From the NCBI GenBank assembly GCA_026874595.1, contig CM049306.1, positions 89,630,642 through 89,694,641 on the forward strand: 64,000 nucleotides of DNA. Direction: 5' to 3'. The stretch comes from Sipunculus nudus. Its lineage: Eukaryota > Annelida > Sipuncula > Golfingiida > Sipunculidae. Under the pieces are notes generated by a model. That model was not told the origin of the DNA, did not search any database, and was given only the letters and a program-made list of their open reading frames with translations. Shown here one piece after another: positions 55,247 to 64,000 of this stretch. Position numbers and translations under genes: made by a program. How positions within the stretch are numbered: position 1 is the stretch's first letter; every line of letters starts with the position of its first letter.

Positions 55247-55806
55247 TGTTGTTTCATGTGTGCAACTTAATTAGATAAATCCGTTGTCTATCTGATATAG
55301 TTCTACTTGTCGTCGGCAGGTGGCGATACTGACGCCAATATATTGGTCAGCAACACAAAATGGCCATTTGCCGGACAACGGTCTACACAACATTTACGAA
55401 ATACCTGCAATAATTTTAGTAAAAATATGCCTCAAACGTTCAACGAGTGACATTCGTGATATATTTTCCAGTTTGCGGGTACATCTTGCACAAACGTGAA
55501 ATCTGCCGCACACCAAAGATTTCAATGTTGTTTCATGTGTGCAACTTAATTAGATAAATCCGTTGTCTATCTGATATAGTTCCACTTGTCGTCGGCAGGT
55601 GGCGATACTGACACCGTCATATTGGTCAGCAACACAAAATGGCCATTTGCCGGACAACGGTCTACACAACATTTACAAAATATGTGCTAAAATCTTTGGA
55701 AAAATATGCTTTAAGCGTTCAACGAGTAACATTTGCGATATCTTTTTCAGTTTGCGCGTACATCTTGCACAAACGTGAAATCTGCCGCACACCAAAGATT
55801 TCAATG
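55247..55806 (+). repeat. Two tandem copies of a 280-bp repeat (palindrome outer arm, left)
   Basis: Copies at 55247-55525 and 55526-55806 share TGTTGTTTCATGTGTGC, a T-C-G-T-C-G-G-C-A-G-G-T-G-G-C-G block and GCCGGACAACGGTCTACA. A shortened, diverged, inverted copy lies at about 59519-59690. Confidence 0.8.
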
Positions 55807-55817
55807 TGTCCAGAACC

Positions 55818-55842
55818 CTACTATATAAGCAGGCCGAGTCTA
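55818..55842 (+). promoter_or_regulatory. Inward-facing TATA cassette, left arm
   Basis: TATATAAGCAGGCC reads into the palindrome. Its mirror copy in the right arm (about 59490-59507, minus strand) reads inward too. Whether either is used as a promoter is unknown. Confidence 0.35.
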
Positions 55843-56446
55843 TTATACTATCAGTTGAGAGCGCTCTTTGGGCGCTTTTGGGTCCCAGACGGCTCCCCTG
55901 TGGGGGAGGGGGGGACTTGAGGGGGGGAGGGGGCGGCCCCTCCCTCTGCCTTATGTCAAGAAGTAGTAGAGTTGTGGGTCTGTGGCCGGTTGTGTGGTTC
56001 AAGTCAGAACTAGACCGGTTGTAGGTTTGGGGATCACCGGCAGGAGGTGAATAAGGGTCGGTTGGATGTGAAAGGTCGGTTGGGGTCGTCGAGGTCGGAT
56101 GTGAAAGGTCAACAGGGGTCGCCGGGGGGGGAGAACAGGGGAGTTCTGGATGGGATCGGGTCGAAGGGGAAAGGTCAGCAGGGGTCGCCTGGGGGGGGAA
56201 CAGGGGAGTTGTGAGTGGGATCGGGTCGGAGGTGAAAGGTCAACAGGGGTCACAAGGGGGGGGAACAGGGGAGTCCTAGGTGGGTTCGTATACGGATGTG
56301 AATGGTTAAAGAGTGATCGTCGGGTATCATCGGTACTGGGAAAGCCAACGGTGTGCAACGCACGTCAAAGCACAATGGGATCGTTCCGATGACCACAGAA
56401 TCTCCCCTGGGGCCGAGGCCCCTATAGAGGTTTCTCCACAGGGGTC

Positions 56447-57750
56447 GTGGTGGGGGCCTCGCCCCCAGGGGATAATACTTTATGGGGGATCGATCCCTAA
56501 AAAGAATACACACAGGGGGCGAGGCCCCCATAAGGAATAACATGGAGGGCCCGTGGTGGGGGCCTCGCCCCCAGGGGATTATACTTTATGGGGGATCGAT
56601 CCCTAAAAAGAATACACACAGGGGGCGAGGCCCCCATAAGGAATAACATGGAGGGCCCGTGGTGGGGGCCTCGCCCCCAGGGGAAAATACTTTATGTGGG
56701 ATCGATCCCTACAAAGAATATACCCAGGGGGCGAGGCCCCCATAAGGAATTACATGGAAGGCCCGTGGTGGGGGCCTCGCCCCCAGGGGAAAATACTTTA
56801 TGTGGGATCGATCCCTACAAAGAATATACCCGGGGGCGAGGCCCCCATCAGGAATTACATGGAAGGCACGTGGTGGGGGCCTCGCCCCCAGGGGATAATA
56901 CTTTATGTGGGATCGATCCCTACAAAGAATATACACTGGGGGCGAGGCCCCCATAAGGAAATACATGGAAGGCACGTGGTGGGGGCCTCGCCCCCAGGGG
57001 AAAATACTTTATGTGGGATCGATCCCTACAAAGAATATACCCAGGGGGCGAGGCCCCCATCAGGAATTACATGGAAGGCCCGTGGTGGGGGCCTCGCCCC
57101 CAGGGAAAAATACTTTATGTGGGATCGATCCCTACAAAGAATATACCCAGGGGGCGAAGCCCCCATCAGGAATTACATGGAAGGCACGTGGTGGGGGCCT
57201 CGCCCCCAGGGGATAATACTTTATGTGGGATCGATCCCTACAAAGAATATACACTGGGGGCGAGGCCCCCATAAGGAAATACATGGAAGGCACGTGGTGG
57301 GGGCCTCGCCCCCAGGGGATAATAATTCATGTGGGATCGATCCCTAAAAAGAATATACCCAGGGGGCGAGGCCCCCATAAGGATTTAGATGGAAGGCCCG
57401 TAGTGGGGGCCTCGCCCCCAGGGGAAAATACTTTATGTGGGATCGATCCCTACAAAGAATATACCCAGGGGGCGAAGCCCCCAACAGGAATTACATGGAA
57501 GGCACGTGGTGGGGGCCTCGCCCCCCAGGGGATAATACTTTATGTGGGATCGATCCCTACAAAGAATATACACTGGGGGCGAGGCCCCCATAAGGAAATA
57601 CATGGAAGGCACGTGGTGGGGGCCTCGCCCCCAGGGGATAATAATTTATGTGGGATCGTTCCCTAAAAAGAATATATACTGGGGGCGAGGCCCCCATAAG
57701 GATTTAGATGGAGGGCCCGTGGTGGGGGCCTCGCCCCCCGGGAATATTCA
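56447..57750 (+). repeat. Left array of about 13 units of 106 bp
   Basis: Units begin GTGGTGGGGG at 56447, 56553, 56659, 56765, 56870, 56976 and so on to 57719, with spacing 105-107. Each contains GGGGGCCTCGCCCCC, then a palindromic GGGATCGATCCC, then GGGGGCGAGGCCCCC, so each unit is nearly self-complementary. Long frames open here on both strands because the unit has few stops; they are not genes. Confidence 0.9.
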
Positions 57751-57755
57751 TTTTA

Positions 57756-57824
57756 GGGATCGAGGCGCCGAAGGCGCCCTCCATACATACATCTGTGTAT
57801 TGGCGCCTTCGGCGCCCCGATCCC
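57756..57824. repeat. Palindrome centre with two strong hairpins
   Basis: GGCGCCGAAGGCGCC on the left and GGCGCCTTCGGCGCC on the right are complementary to each other and each can fold alone. They are separated by about 24 bases. Confidence 0.85.
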
Positions 57825-57829
57825 CATAC

Positions 57830-58700
57830 AGTATTCTCCCGGGGGCGAGGCCCCCATCACGATCCTTCCATATATTTCCTTATGGGGGCCTCGCCCCCGG
57901 GGTATATTCTTTTTAGGGATCGATCCCACATAAAGTATTTTCCCCTGGGGGCGAGGCCCCCACCACGGGCCTTCCATGTAATTCCTTATGGGGGCCTCGC
58001 CCCCTGTGTATATTCTTTTTAGGGATCGATCCCACATAAAGTATTTTCCCCTGGGGGCGAGGCCCCCACCACGGGCCTTCCATGTAATTCCTTATGGGGG
58101 CCTCGCCCCCTGTGTATATTCTTTTTAGGGATCGATCCCCCATAAAATATTATTCCCGGGGGCGAGGCCCCCACCACGGGCCCTCCATGTAATTCCTTAT
58201 GGGGGCCTCGCCCCCTGTGTATATTCTTTTTAGGGATCGATCCCACATAAAGTATTATCATCTGGGGGCGAGGCCCCCACCACGGGCCTTCCATGTAATT
58301 CCTTATGGGGGCCTCGCCCCCTGTGTATATTCTTTTTAGGGATCGATCCCCCATAAAATATTATTCCCGGGGGCGAGGCCCCCACCACGGGCCCTCCATG
58401 TAATTCCTTATGGGGGCCTCGCCCCCTGTGTATATTCTTTTTAGGGATCGATCCCACATAAAGTATTATCACCTGGGGGCGAGGCCCCCACCACGGGCCT
58501 TCCATATATTTCCTTATGGGGGCCTCGCCCCCGGGGTATATTCTTTTTAGGGATCGATCCCCCATAAAGTATTATTCCCGGGGGCGAGGCCCCCACCACG
58601 GGCCTTCCATGTAATTCCTTATGGGGGCCTCGCCCCCTGTGTATATTCTTTGTAGGGATCGATCCCACATAAAGTATTCTTCCCGGGGGCGAAGCCCCCA
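57830..58700 (-). repeat. Right array of about 8-9 units of 106 bp, inverted
   Basis: The same unit as the left array in the opposite orientation, with some variants (TGTGTATATTC in place of the CCAGTATATTC side). There are fewer copies than in the left arm, so the palindrome is asymmetric. Confidence 0.85.
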
Positions 58701-59210
58701 CCAGAGCCCTGTGGAGAAATTTCTATAGGGGCCTCGGCCCCAGTGGAGACCCTCTGTCGGGATCTGAACGATCCCCTAGTGCTTTGACATGCATTGCACA
58801 CCTGTGGCTTTTCCAGTACCGATGATATCCGATGAACACTCTTTAACCATTCACATGGGTCTCCGATCCCAACCAGGACTCCCCTGTTCCCCCCCGCCGG
58901 GCGATCCTACCCAGAACTCCCCTGTTCCCCCCCGCCAGGCGATCCCACCCAGAACTCCCCTGGTCCCCCCCCCCCCGGTAAACCCTACTGACCTTTCATC
59001 TCTAACCTCGACGACCCAGACCGACCTTTCACATCCTACCGACTCTTTCCCCCCCCCCCCTGCCGGCGATCCCCAAACCTATAACTGGTCTACTTCTGAC
59101 TTGAACCACACAACCGACCCCTGGTGGCCACAAGCCCACAACTCTACTACTTCTTGACATAAGGCAGAGGGAGGGGCCGCCCCCTCCCCCCCTCAAGTCC
59201 CCCCCTCCCC

Positions 59211-59458
59211 CACAGGGGAGCCGTCTGGGAGCCAAAAGCGCCCATAGAGGTATAACGTCCCTGGGTGGGCTCGAACCACCAACCTTCCGATTAACAGCCG
59301 GACGCGCTAACCATTGCGCCACAGGGACTACATGCTTTGTGTACGTGAGTTTCTTATGTTATCATGAACAGGTACTGTTCCTTGATTTGATTGGCTGATG
59401 GAAAGTGTGACGTCACAGACACAGGGGAGCCGTCTGGGACCAAAAAGCGCCCATAGAG
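59211..59458. repeat. 39-bp direct repeats flanking the tRNA segment
   Basis: CACAGGGGAGCCGTCTGGGA plus the following 19 bases occurs at 59211-59249 and again at 59420-59458 with about two mismatches. The left arm of the palindrome has this block only once (about 55861-55905), so the 170-base tRNA segment plus one copy looks inserted. Confidence 0.8.
59256..59328 (-). tRNA. tRNA-Asn (anticodon GTT)
   Basis: This is a 73-base cloverleaf with a perfect 7-bp acceptor stem (GTCCCTG/CAGGGAC), a GCGC D-stem, an anticodon stem closing the loop CTGTTAA (anticodon GTT), a GGTGG/CCACC T-stem and a T-loop TTCGAGC, with discriminator G. It needs no intron and has intact A- and B-box promoters. A run of four T residues follows about 20 bases downstream on this strand, a normal polymerase III stop. 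The sequence is of eukaryotic nuclear type. Confidence 0.95.
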
Positions 59459-59699
59459 CGCTCTCAACTGATAGTATTATAGAGCCGGCCTGCTTATATA
59501 GTAGGGTTGTGGATACATTTAATCTTTGGTGTGTGTGTTACTCGTGGAATGTTTGAGGCATATTTTTCCTAAAATTTTAGCAGGTATTTCGTAAATGTCA
59601 TGTAGACCGTTGTCCGGCAAAGGGCTATTTTGTTGTGTTGACCAGTGCTGTATGAGGCAGCGCCCCCTATCGTATGTTACCGGAACTATTTTAACCATG

Positions 59700-59811
59700 T
59701 CCACAGAGGAGATATGTGTAACAGATTTAATATCTGAGTCAGACTTAGAATGACTGAATGCTGGCATCTTGGTGGATCGTGACATATGTTTCGATAGCAT
59801 GGAGTCTATCA

Positions 59812-59854
<43 letters not shown>

Positions 59855-60547
59855 ACATTTTTAATGATGGCATGTAAAATGGGCGTACCGAAAATATAAA
59901 GCCATATTTATTTAATATAATGTATTTAGTATCCACAATCCCAAACTCTGATCAATAGTGTTTTTTTACGTTATATCACATACCATACAGACGCTGTCAT
60001 ACAATGTCCTTTTCAGAAAACAACAAGCCGTACGTTTGAGACTAGTATCTATTGTTAAGCCGTATAATAATATATATATCATCCGTTATCGCTGTTTTGA
60101 AACATACACAGTTAGACATTTCATGTTAACATTTCATTTTGACATTTCATTTTGACATTTCATTTACATTTGACATTATCAACAGTAATCATCTTTTAGC
60201 ATAACGTCGGGTGACGTATGAGACAAGCATATATTGTTAAGCCGTATAATAATATATATATCATCCGTGATCGCTGTTTTGAAACATACACAGTTAGACA
60301 TATAATGTTAACATTTCATTTTGACATTTCATTTTGACATTTCATTTTGACATTTCATTTTGACATTTCATTTTGACATTTCATTTTGACATTTCACATG
60401 ATCAACAGTAATCAACTCTAAACATAACCTTTAGCATATATTTACATCTCCATACACAATAAACAGTCAAGCATTTTGAGTTTCGTGTTGGCTCGCTTTG
60501 TCACAATGACACAGAACCACATTACGTTTTACGTGGAAAGTATCAGT
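59700..60547. other. AT-rich repeats, no gene
   Basis: It contains a TA microsatellite (about 59819-59852), a 60-base block repeated at about 60058-60118 and 60239-60300 (AAGCCGTATAATAATATATA start), and two runs of a 13-bp unit TTTTGACATTTCA (about 60125-60170 and 60307-60395). I see no coding frame. Confidence 0.7.
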
Positions 60548-62932
60548 TTATGATGATCCCCGTGGGAAAACTAGGAGTACTTGTTGCTGCAACTGTTGAA
60601 AGTTCTGTTTGACGTCTTCCAGCATGGCCATCGACTGTTGAAAGCTGCTGATGGCCCTGTGCAGCTTGTCCGTCATCGTGTTCGTCACATTCCAAAGTTC
60701 TTGCGTATCCATGGCGGCCGTGTTTGAGGCGTAGTTATGCGCAGTTGCATTGTTTGGCGTTGCGACGATAGGTGCAGCTGGAGTGTATATATAATTCTGT
60801 GTATTCACGTCACATGTTGACAGTTGCTGGGCGACGGTGTACAGAATGTTCATCGGGTTTGGGTCGCTTGCAACGGACGTACCTTGCTGCTGCAGTCCCG
60901 TCCCGTCATACAAGTGCGCATTGACTGTGACGCCAGCAATCGGCCGTTGCCCTGCACAGGCGTAAACGGGCGCATTGGCTTTGACCACGCCGGGAGACGG
61001 CATGAATTGTCCCGTGAAGGGTGAATGAGTGCTGTGTCCCAAGTCCGTCCCTGCATTGTGCATGTGATCGTAATGTGTACCCATATGTTGTTGTGTCCCC
61101 CCCACAGGTAACCCGGTATTGTCCATTTCGTCGTCTGATATATCAGAATAAGGACTTTCATGCTCACCAACCACTGCAGACGGTGGCGCGCTTTTGTCTC
61201 GTTGACTTGTTGCTGAGCGGGCGATAGACACCTCATTCTCCAAAGCGTTACCCGCATCTCCCTCTTGCGCCGGGCCCGAATGATTGAGGTGCAAACGGAC
61301 ACTTCCGTCCTCGTCTTCGTCACGCACCTCGTCTGGCAATACCAGGTCTTGTGTATCTATGTTCAACAAGGCCGGCATTGCGGGTGTATTAAGAGATATT
61401 TCGTAGGGGTCTGGTATGGCGGGTCGGCGCCCGTTTACCGTAGGCGCTTTGAGGGTCGTTTCCTCCTCCTGTGACGTGGAGTGTGTCGCATTCCCTTCGT
61501 AATTCAGGATCAGGTTTGAGCCATTCGTCGCCCCGTGTGCGGTCGGCCTGTCAGCGTCTGTGCCGGGCGATTGTGGCGAGCTGTCAATAGGAGGGTACAG
61601 CGTTGCGCAGTCGCCGCCGCCTATGGGTGAAAATGGCGTATCATCGATGCGTATGCGCTTCCTCGGGGCGCTGAACCTTGGTTGACCGTCAGCAGCGTGA
61701 CACGGACCGCGTTTCCGCTTCCCGAGCTCGGCGTGAGTTCTTCCTGTTGTCGCACCGTCGGGACTCCCCTGTTGATCCTGGACGTCAACTGTCGTATGAC
61801 CGGCATTTTCTTTCACCCACTGTTCAGCTTGTACGTTCAGGGTGGCGGCATCGACAGCTGCAGACGGTTCAGAGGAAACGGGGTCGGCGGTATCATCCGT
61901 GACACTGGCTGTTGTTGCTCCCTGATCAAACGTACCCGCATCGTCTTGCAGGCCATACGGCACCAGCGTAAACGGTATCGCCCCTTTCTTCGAGCTTTTC
62001 AGGACACACCGTTCGCGCGATTTACCGGTGTACAGGCCGTATGTGGGAGGGCTTTTGGCTGCTTTCTCCATTTTCTTGAGGCAAGAATGTACACGCACAT
62101 ACAGGTCATGCAAGGCCTGCTCGTGTGCGAAAACTGTTGAGCGGCACAGTTCCTTTGCCACGCGGTTGATGTCCTCTTGCAGCGGGATCAAATCGCTGCC
62201 CTTTTGCTCCCTGTTGATGAGTCTGTCTGTCACGCAGCGGATGGCTTCGCCGATCGCATTGCACAGAAGCTTGCTTTCGTCTGCGTCGGCCTCGCTCAAA
62301 ATGTGATCATCTCCACGCAATGTCCGGCGGAAATTTTCAGCCAGAGAAAGGTGCCGTTCCTCTGTGGTGAGCACCGTGACGAAATACTCCAAACCGAAGA
62401 GCTTTGAGATGGATTGGGATCGGTGGAAATCCGGAAACAGCTCCTCGTTGTCGGTCATCAGGTAGGGGAAGTGATTGTATCGGAAACGCAGGAACATGTC
62501 CGCCGTGTTCTTCATAAAGCATGGAAACGCGGGCAGGGACTTGTCCGATTGACACAGGGCGAGGTCGCATATGAAGAACATGTACAACCGGCTCCAGTCG
62601 TCCAGGCTCGCTCCCAACAGCTCCCCGTAATAGATGAGCGTGCGCAGCCAGGCCAGATCGCAACAGTCGTCGAATAACTCGGGCGTGATACGCCTGTTCA
62701 CCGGATTACCCTTGTCGGAACATTTCCTCACCGTCAGTCCAATGCTGCGCACGGTGAGTATGTTGTCGTTCATCAGAGGCGCCGTCATTGTAGAGATCCG
62801 GCTTTTCTCTTTGCATTCTACGCCTGATAGAAGCGGCGCGAACACATCACCACCACTGTAGTTCGCCAATGGTTGCGAGTTTCTCTTCGTTGAACGAGCG
62901 GACATATCTGCCGTTTTCGAACGAGAGCCCAT
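60548..62932 (-). CDS. 794-residue protein with disordered C-terminal half, unrecognised
   Basis: ATG at 62932; TATAAAA on this strand at 63042-63048. Residues about 60-300 form a globular, Leu- and Cys-rich domain. From about 310 to 720 the chain is low-complexity (Asp, Ser, Pro, Gly, Thr, Asn) with one basic patch (K-R-K-R-G and R-K-R-I-R-I, about 415-440) that could direct nuclear import. The last 60 residues form a Gln-rich coiled coil. Folded head, disordered acidic middle and nuclear signal are typical of viral regulatory proteins, but that is inference. No poly(A) signal is clear downstream. Confidence 0.75.
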   Translation of the reverse strand: MGSRSKTADMSARSTKRNSQPLANYSGGDVFAPLLSGVECKEKSRISTMTAPLMNDNILTVRSIGLTVRKCSDKGNPVNRRITPELFDDCCDLAWLRTLIYYGELLGASLDDWSRLYMFFICDLALCQSDKSLPAFPCFMKNTADMFLRFRYNHFPYLMTDNEELFPDFHRSQSISKLFGLEYFVTVLTTEERHLSLAENFRRTLRGDDHILSEADADESKLLCNAIGEAIRCVTDRLINREQKGSDLIPLQEDINRVAKELCRSTVFAHEQALHDLYVRVHSCLKKMEKAAKSPPTYGLYTGKSRERCVLKSSKKGAIPFTLVPYGLQDDAGTFDQGATTASVTDDTADPVSSEPSAAVDAATLNVQAEQWVKENAGHTTVDVQDQQGSPDGATTGRTHAELGKRKRGPCHAADGQPRFSAPRKRIRIDDTPFSPIGGGDCATLYPPIDSSPQSPGTDADRPTAHGATNGSNLILNYEGNATHSTSQEEETTLKAPTVNGRRPAIPDPYEISLNTPAMPALLNIDTQDLVLPDEVRDEDEDGSVRLHLNHSGPAQEGDAGNALENEVSIARSATSQRDKSAPPSAVVGEHESPYSDISDDEMDNTGLPVGGTQQHMGTHYDHMHNAGTDLGHSTHSPFTGQFMPSPGVVKANAPVYACAGQRPIAGVTVNAHLYDGTGLQQQGTSVASDPNPMNILYTVAQQLSTCDVNTQNYIYTPAAPIVATPNNATAHNYASNTAAMDTQELWNVTNTMTDKLHRAISSFQQSMAMLEDVKQNFQQLQQQVLLVFPRGSS

Positions 62933-63204
62933 GTCGCTGAAGACTGCTTTTGTAATGTAGAGAATAGCAACAGCAGCAGCAGTTTCAACCGGCTGGTAGC
63001 AGTGCGTGGCAGGTTCTGCTGAATGTTTGGTACTGCTGAGCTTTTATAGCCAGTAACCCAGACATTACGTAATACTGTGGAAATTCCAACATGAACAAAA
63101 CAACTTTTTACATATATCTGATAACCGCGATACTTTCACTCAAGGACAAACGTGTCAAAACAAAATCGTTAAAAGCTATGGAAAACCCACACGAAAACAT
63201 CCGG

Positions 63205-64000
63205 TTCAACGTTCTGTCGGTAAATGAGTCACGGCCAAAACATGGGAATAACAATATTTTATATATAGTTTCCACGAATCAGATGTACGAATCAGCAGTG
63301 CACCCGGTGCAAGTTTTGTTTTCACTTCCTTTTCTAGAGAAATCACGTCATACCGTGTCAATGTACGTCTGCGCAAACAACTTTTTACAGGAGATAAGAC
63401 ATGTCGCCCAGACTGTGACTCAAGGACAAATGTGTCACAACATCTGCGCAAACATCGGAAAAACCAGACCGCAAGCATTCGGTCAATGTCCTGAGCGGTT
63501 AGTCACAGCAGCATGAACGCGATAACATGTGGTTTTTATGTACCAGCTAAGCACCAGCGTCAAGGCCGTCTATTTTTTACTGTAGTCATGTGGTTATGAA
63601 TCATACCTGTTTACCAGACGTACCAAACGTAACTGGGTCAACGTCCTGCCGGTAAATGAGTCACGGCCGAAACATGGGAATAACAATTTTTTATATATAG
63701 TTTCCACGAATCAGATGTACGAATCAGCAGTGCACCCGGTGCAAGTTTTGTTTTCACTTCCTTTTCTAGAGAAATCACGTCATACCGTGTCAATGTACGT
63801 CTGCGCAAACAACTTTTTACAGGAGATAAGACATGTCGCCCAGACTGTGACTCAAGGACAAATGTGTCACAACAACTGCGCAAACATCGGAAAAACCAGA
63901 CCGCAAGCATTCGGTCAATGTCCTGAGCGGTTAGTCACAGCAGCATGAACGCGATAACATCCTGGTTTTTATGTACCAGCTAAGCACCAGCGTCAAGGCC
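63205..64000 (+). repeat. Direct repeats of 432 bp running off the window
   Basis: TAAATGAGTCACGG recurs at 63221 and 63653, and the match continues to GCACCAGCGTCAAGGCC at about 63570 and 64000. The copies are about 97% identical. Frames open on both strands within the unit (for example an ATG frame at 63091-63516), but they repeat with it and are poorly supported as genes. More copies may follow beyond the edge; terminal or regional repeats of the viral genome are likely. Confidence 0.8.

Larger units (their letters stand above)
55640..59690. repeat. Imperfect 4-kb palindrome with tandem subrepeats
   Basis: From the outside in, the two arms carry the 280-bp repeat; a TATA cassette (ACTATATAAGCAGGCC at about 55820 and its complement at about 59490-59505); a GC-rich block (CCCCTCCC); a minisatellite of roughly 70-bp units containing AACAGGGGAGT (about 56040-56290 and 58860-59060); a single-copy stretch; and the 106-bp arrays meeting at about 57790. 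The arms differ in length and by point changes. Long inverted arms built of subrepeats around a small core are typical of foldback elements; a herpesvirus-type inverted repeat or concatemer junction is the alternative. Confidence 0.8.

Noticed and set aside
56447-58700. CRISPR array
   Set aside because: The repeats are long, adjacent, themselves palindromic and have no unique spacers; the genome is eukaryotic-viral.
56588-58701. Long overlapping frames on both strands in the 106-bp arrays, giving proteins of repeated G-G-E-A-P-I-R units
   Set aside because: They arise because the repeat has few stops in several frames on both strands and its period (106) is not a multiple of three. No start context or conservation of frame supports coding.
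63091-63516. 141-codon ATG frame at the right end
   Set aside because: Two thirds of it lie in the 432-bp repeat, where the other strand is equally open; kept only as a note under the repeat.

Overview
This window looks like part of a large, divergent herpesvirus-like genome (order Herpesvirales), probably from an invertebrate or lower-vertebrate host. It is either a free virus or a recently integrated copy, because most genes are open from end to end. The case rests on four things. There is a 1229-residue protein with the layout of a UL52-type primase, and a 978-residue protein with degenerate family-B polymerase motifs, as expected of the UL8 helicase-primase subunit. There is a protein kinase joined to a lambda/YqaJ-type exonuclease, activities that herpesviruses encode as neighbouring genes (UL13 and UL12). 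There is also a very large structural-type protein (1622 residues) that best fits a major capsid protein. Genes are tightly packed, mostly intron-free, on both strands, with TATA boxes upstream and AATAAA signals downstream. I cannot place it in a family; Malacoherpesviridae or Alloherpesviridae relatives are the obvious candidates.

Layout. 1-20 kb: truncated C-terminus of a gene, a small P-loop NTPase, several unrecognised structural or tegument-like genes, the primase, a coiled-coil protein, the kinase/exonuclease gene (with a frame break in the kinase N-lobe), and a minus-strand block of membrane proteins. 20-45 kb: capsid candidate, UL8-like protein, a two-OB-fold protein, a RING-finger protein and several unrecognised large proteins. 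45-54.4 kb: an accessory island with host-derived flavour, namely a FLYWCH/MULE transposase with its acidic triad intact, three two-domain C-type-lectin-like secreted proteins (two of them a recent tandem duplication), a tandem-CARD protein, and a paralogue of a gene found 28 kb away.

54.4-60.5 kb is almost gene-free and is dominated by a roughly 4-kb imperfect palindrome. Its arms carry about 13 and 8-9 copies of a 106-bp unit that is itself palindromic. The outer arms carry inward-facing TATA cassettes, and the right arm is interrupted by an intact eukaryotic-type tRNA-Asn gene flanked by a 39-bp duplication. After this come AT-rich minisatellites, a 794-residue protein with a disordered C-terminal half, and 432-bp direct repeats running off the right edge.

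Working together, the primase, UL8-like protein, OB-fold protein and exonuclease would serve DNA replication and recombination. The capsid candidate and several unknowns would be virion parts. The lectins, CARD, RING and kinase genes are the likely host-interface set. All start sites given are the first usable ATG in frame.
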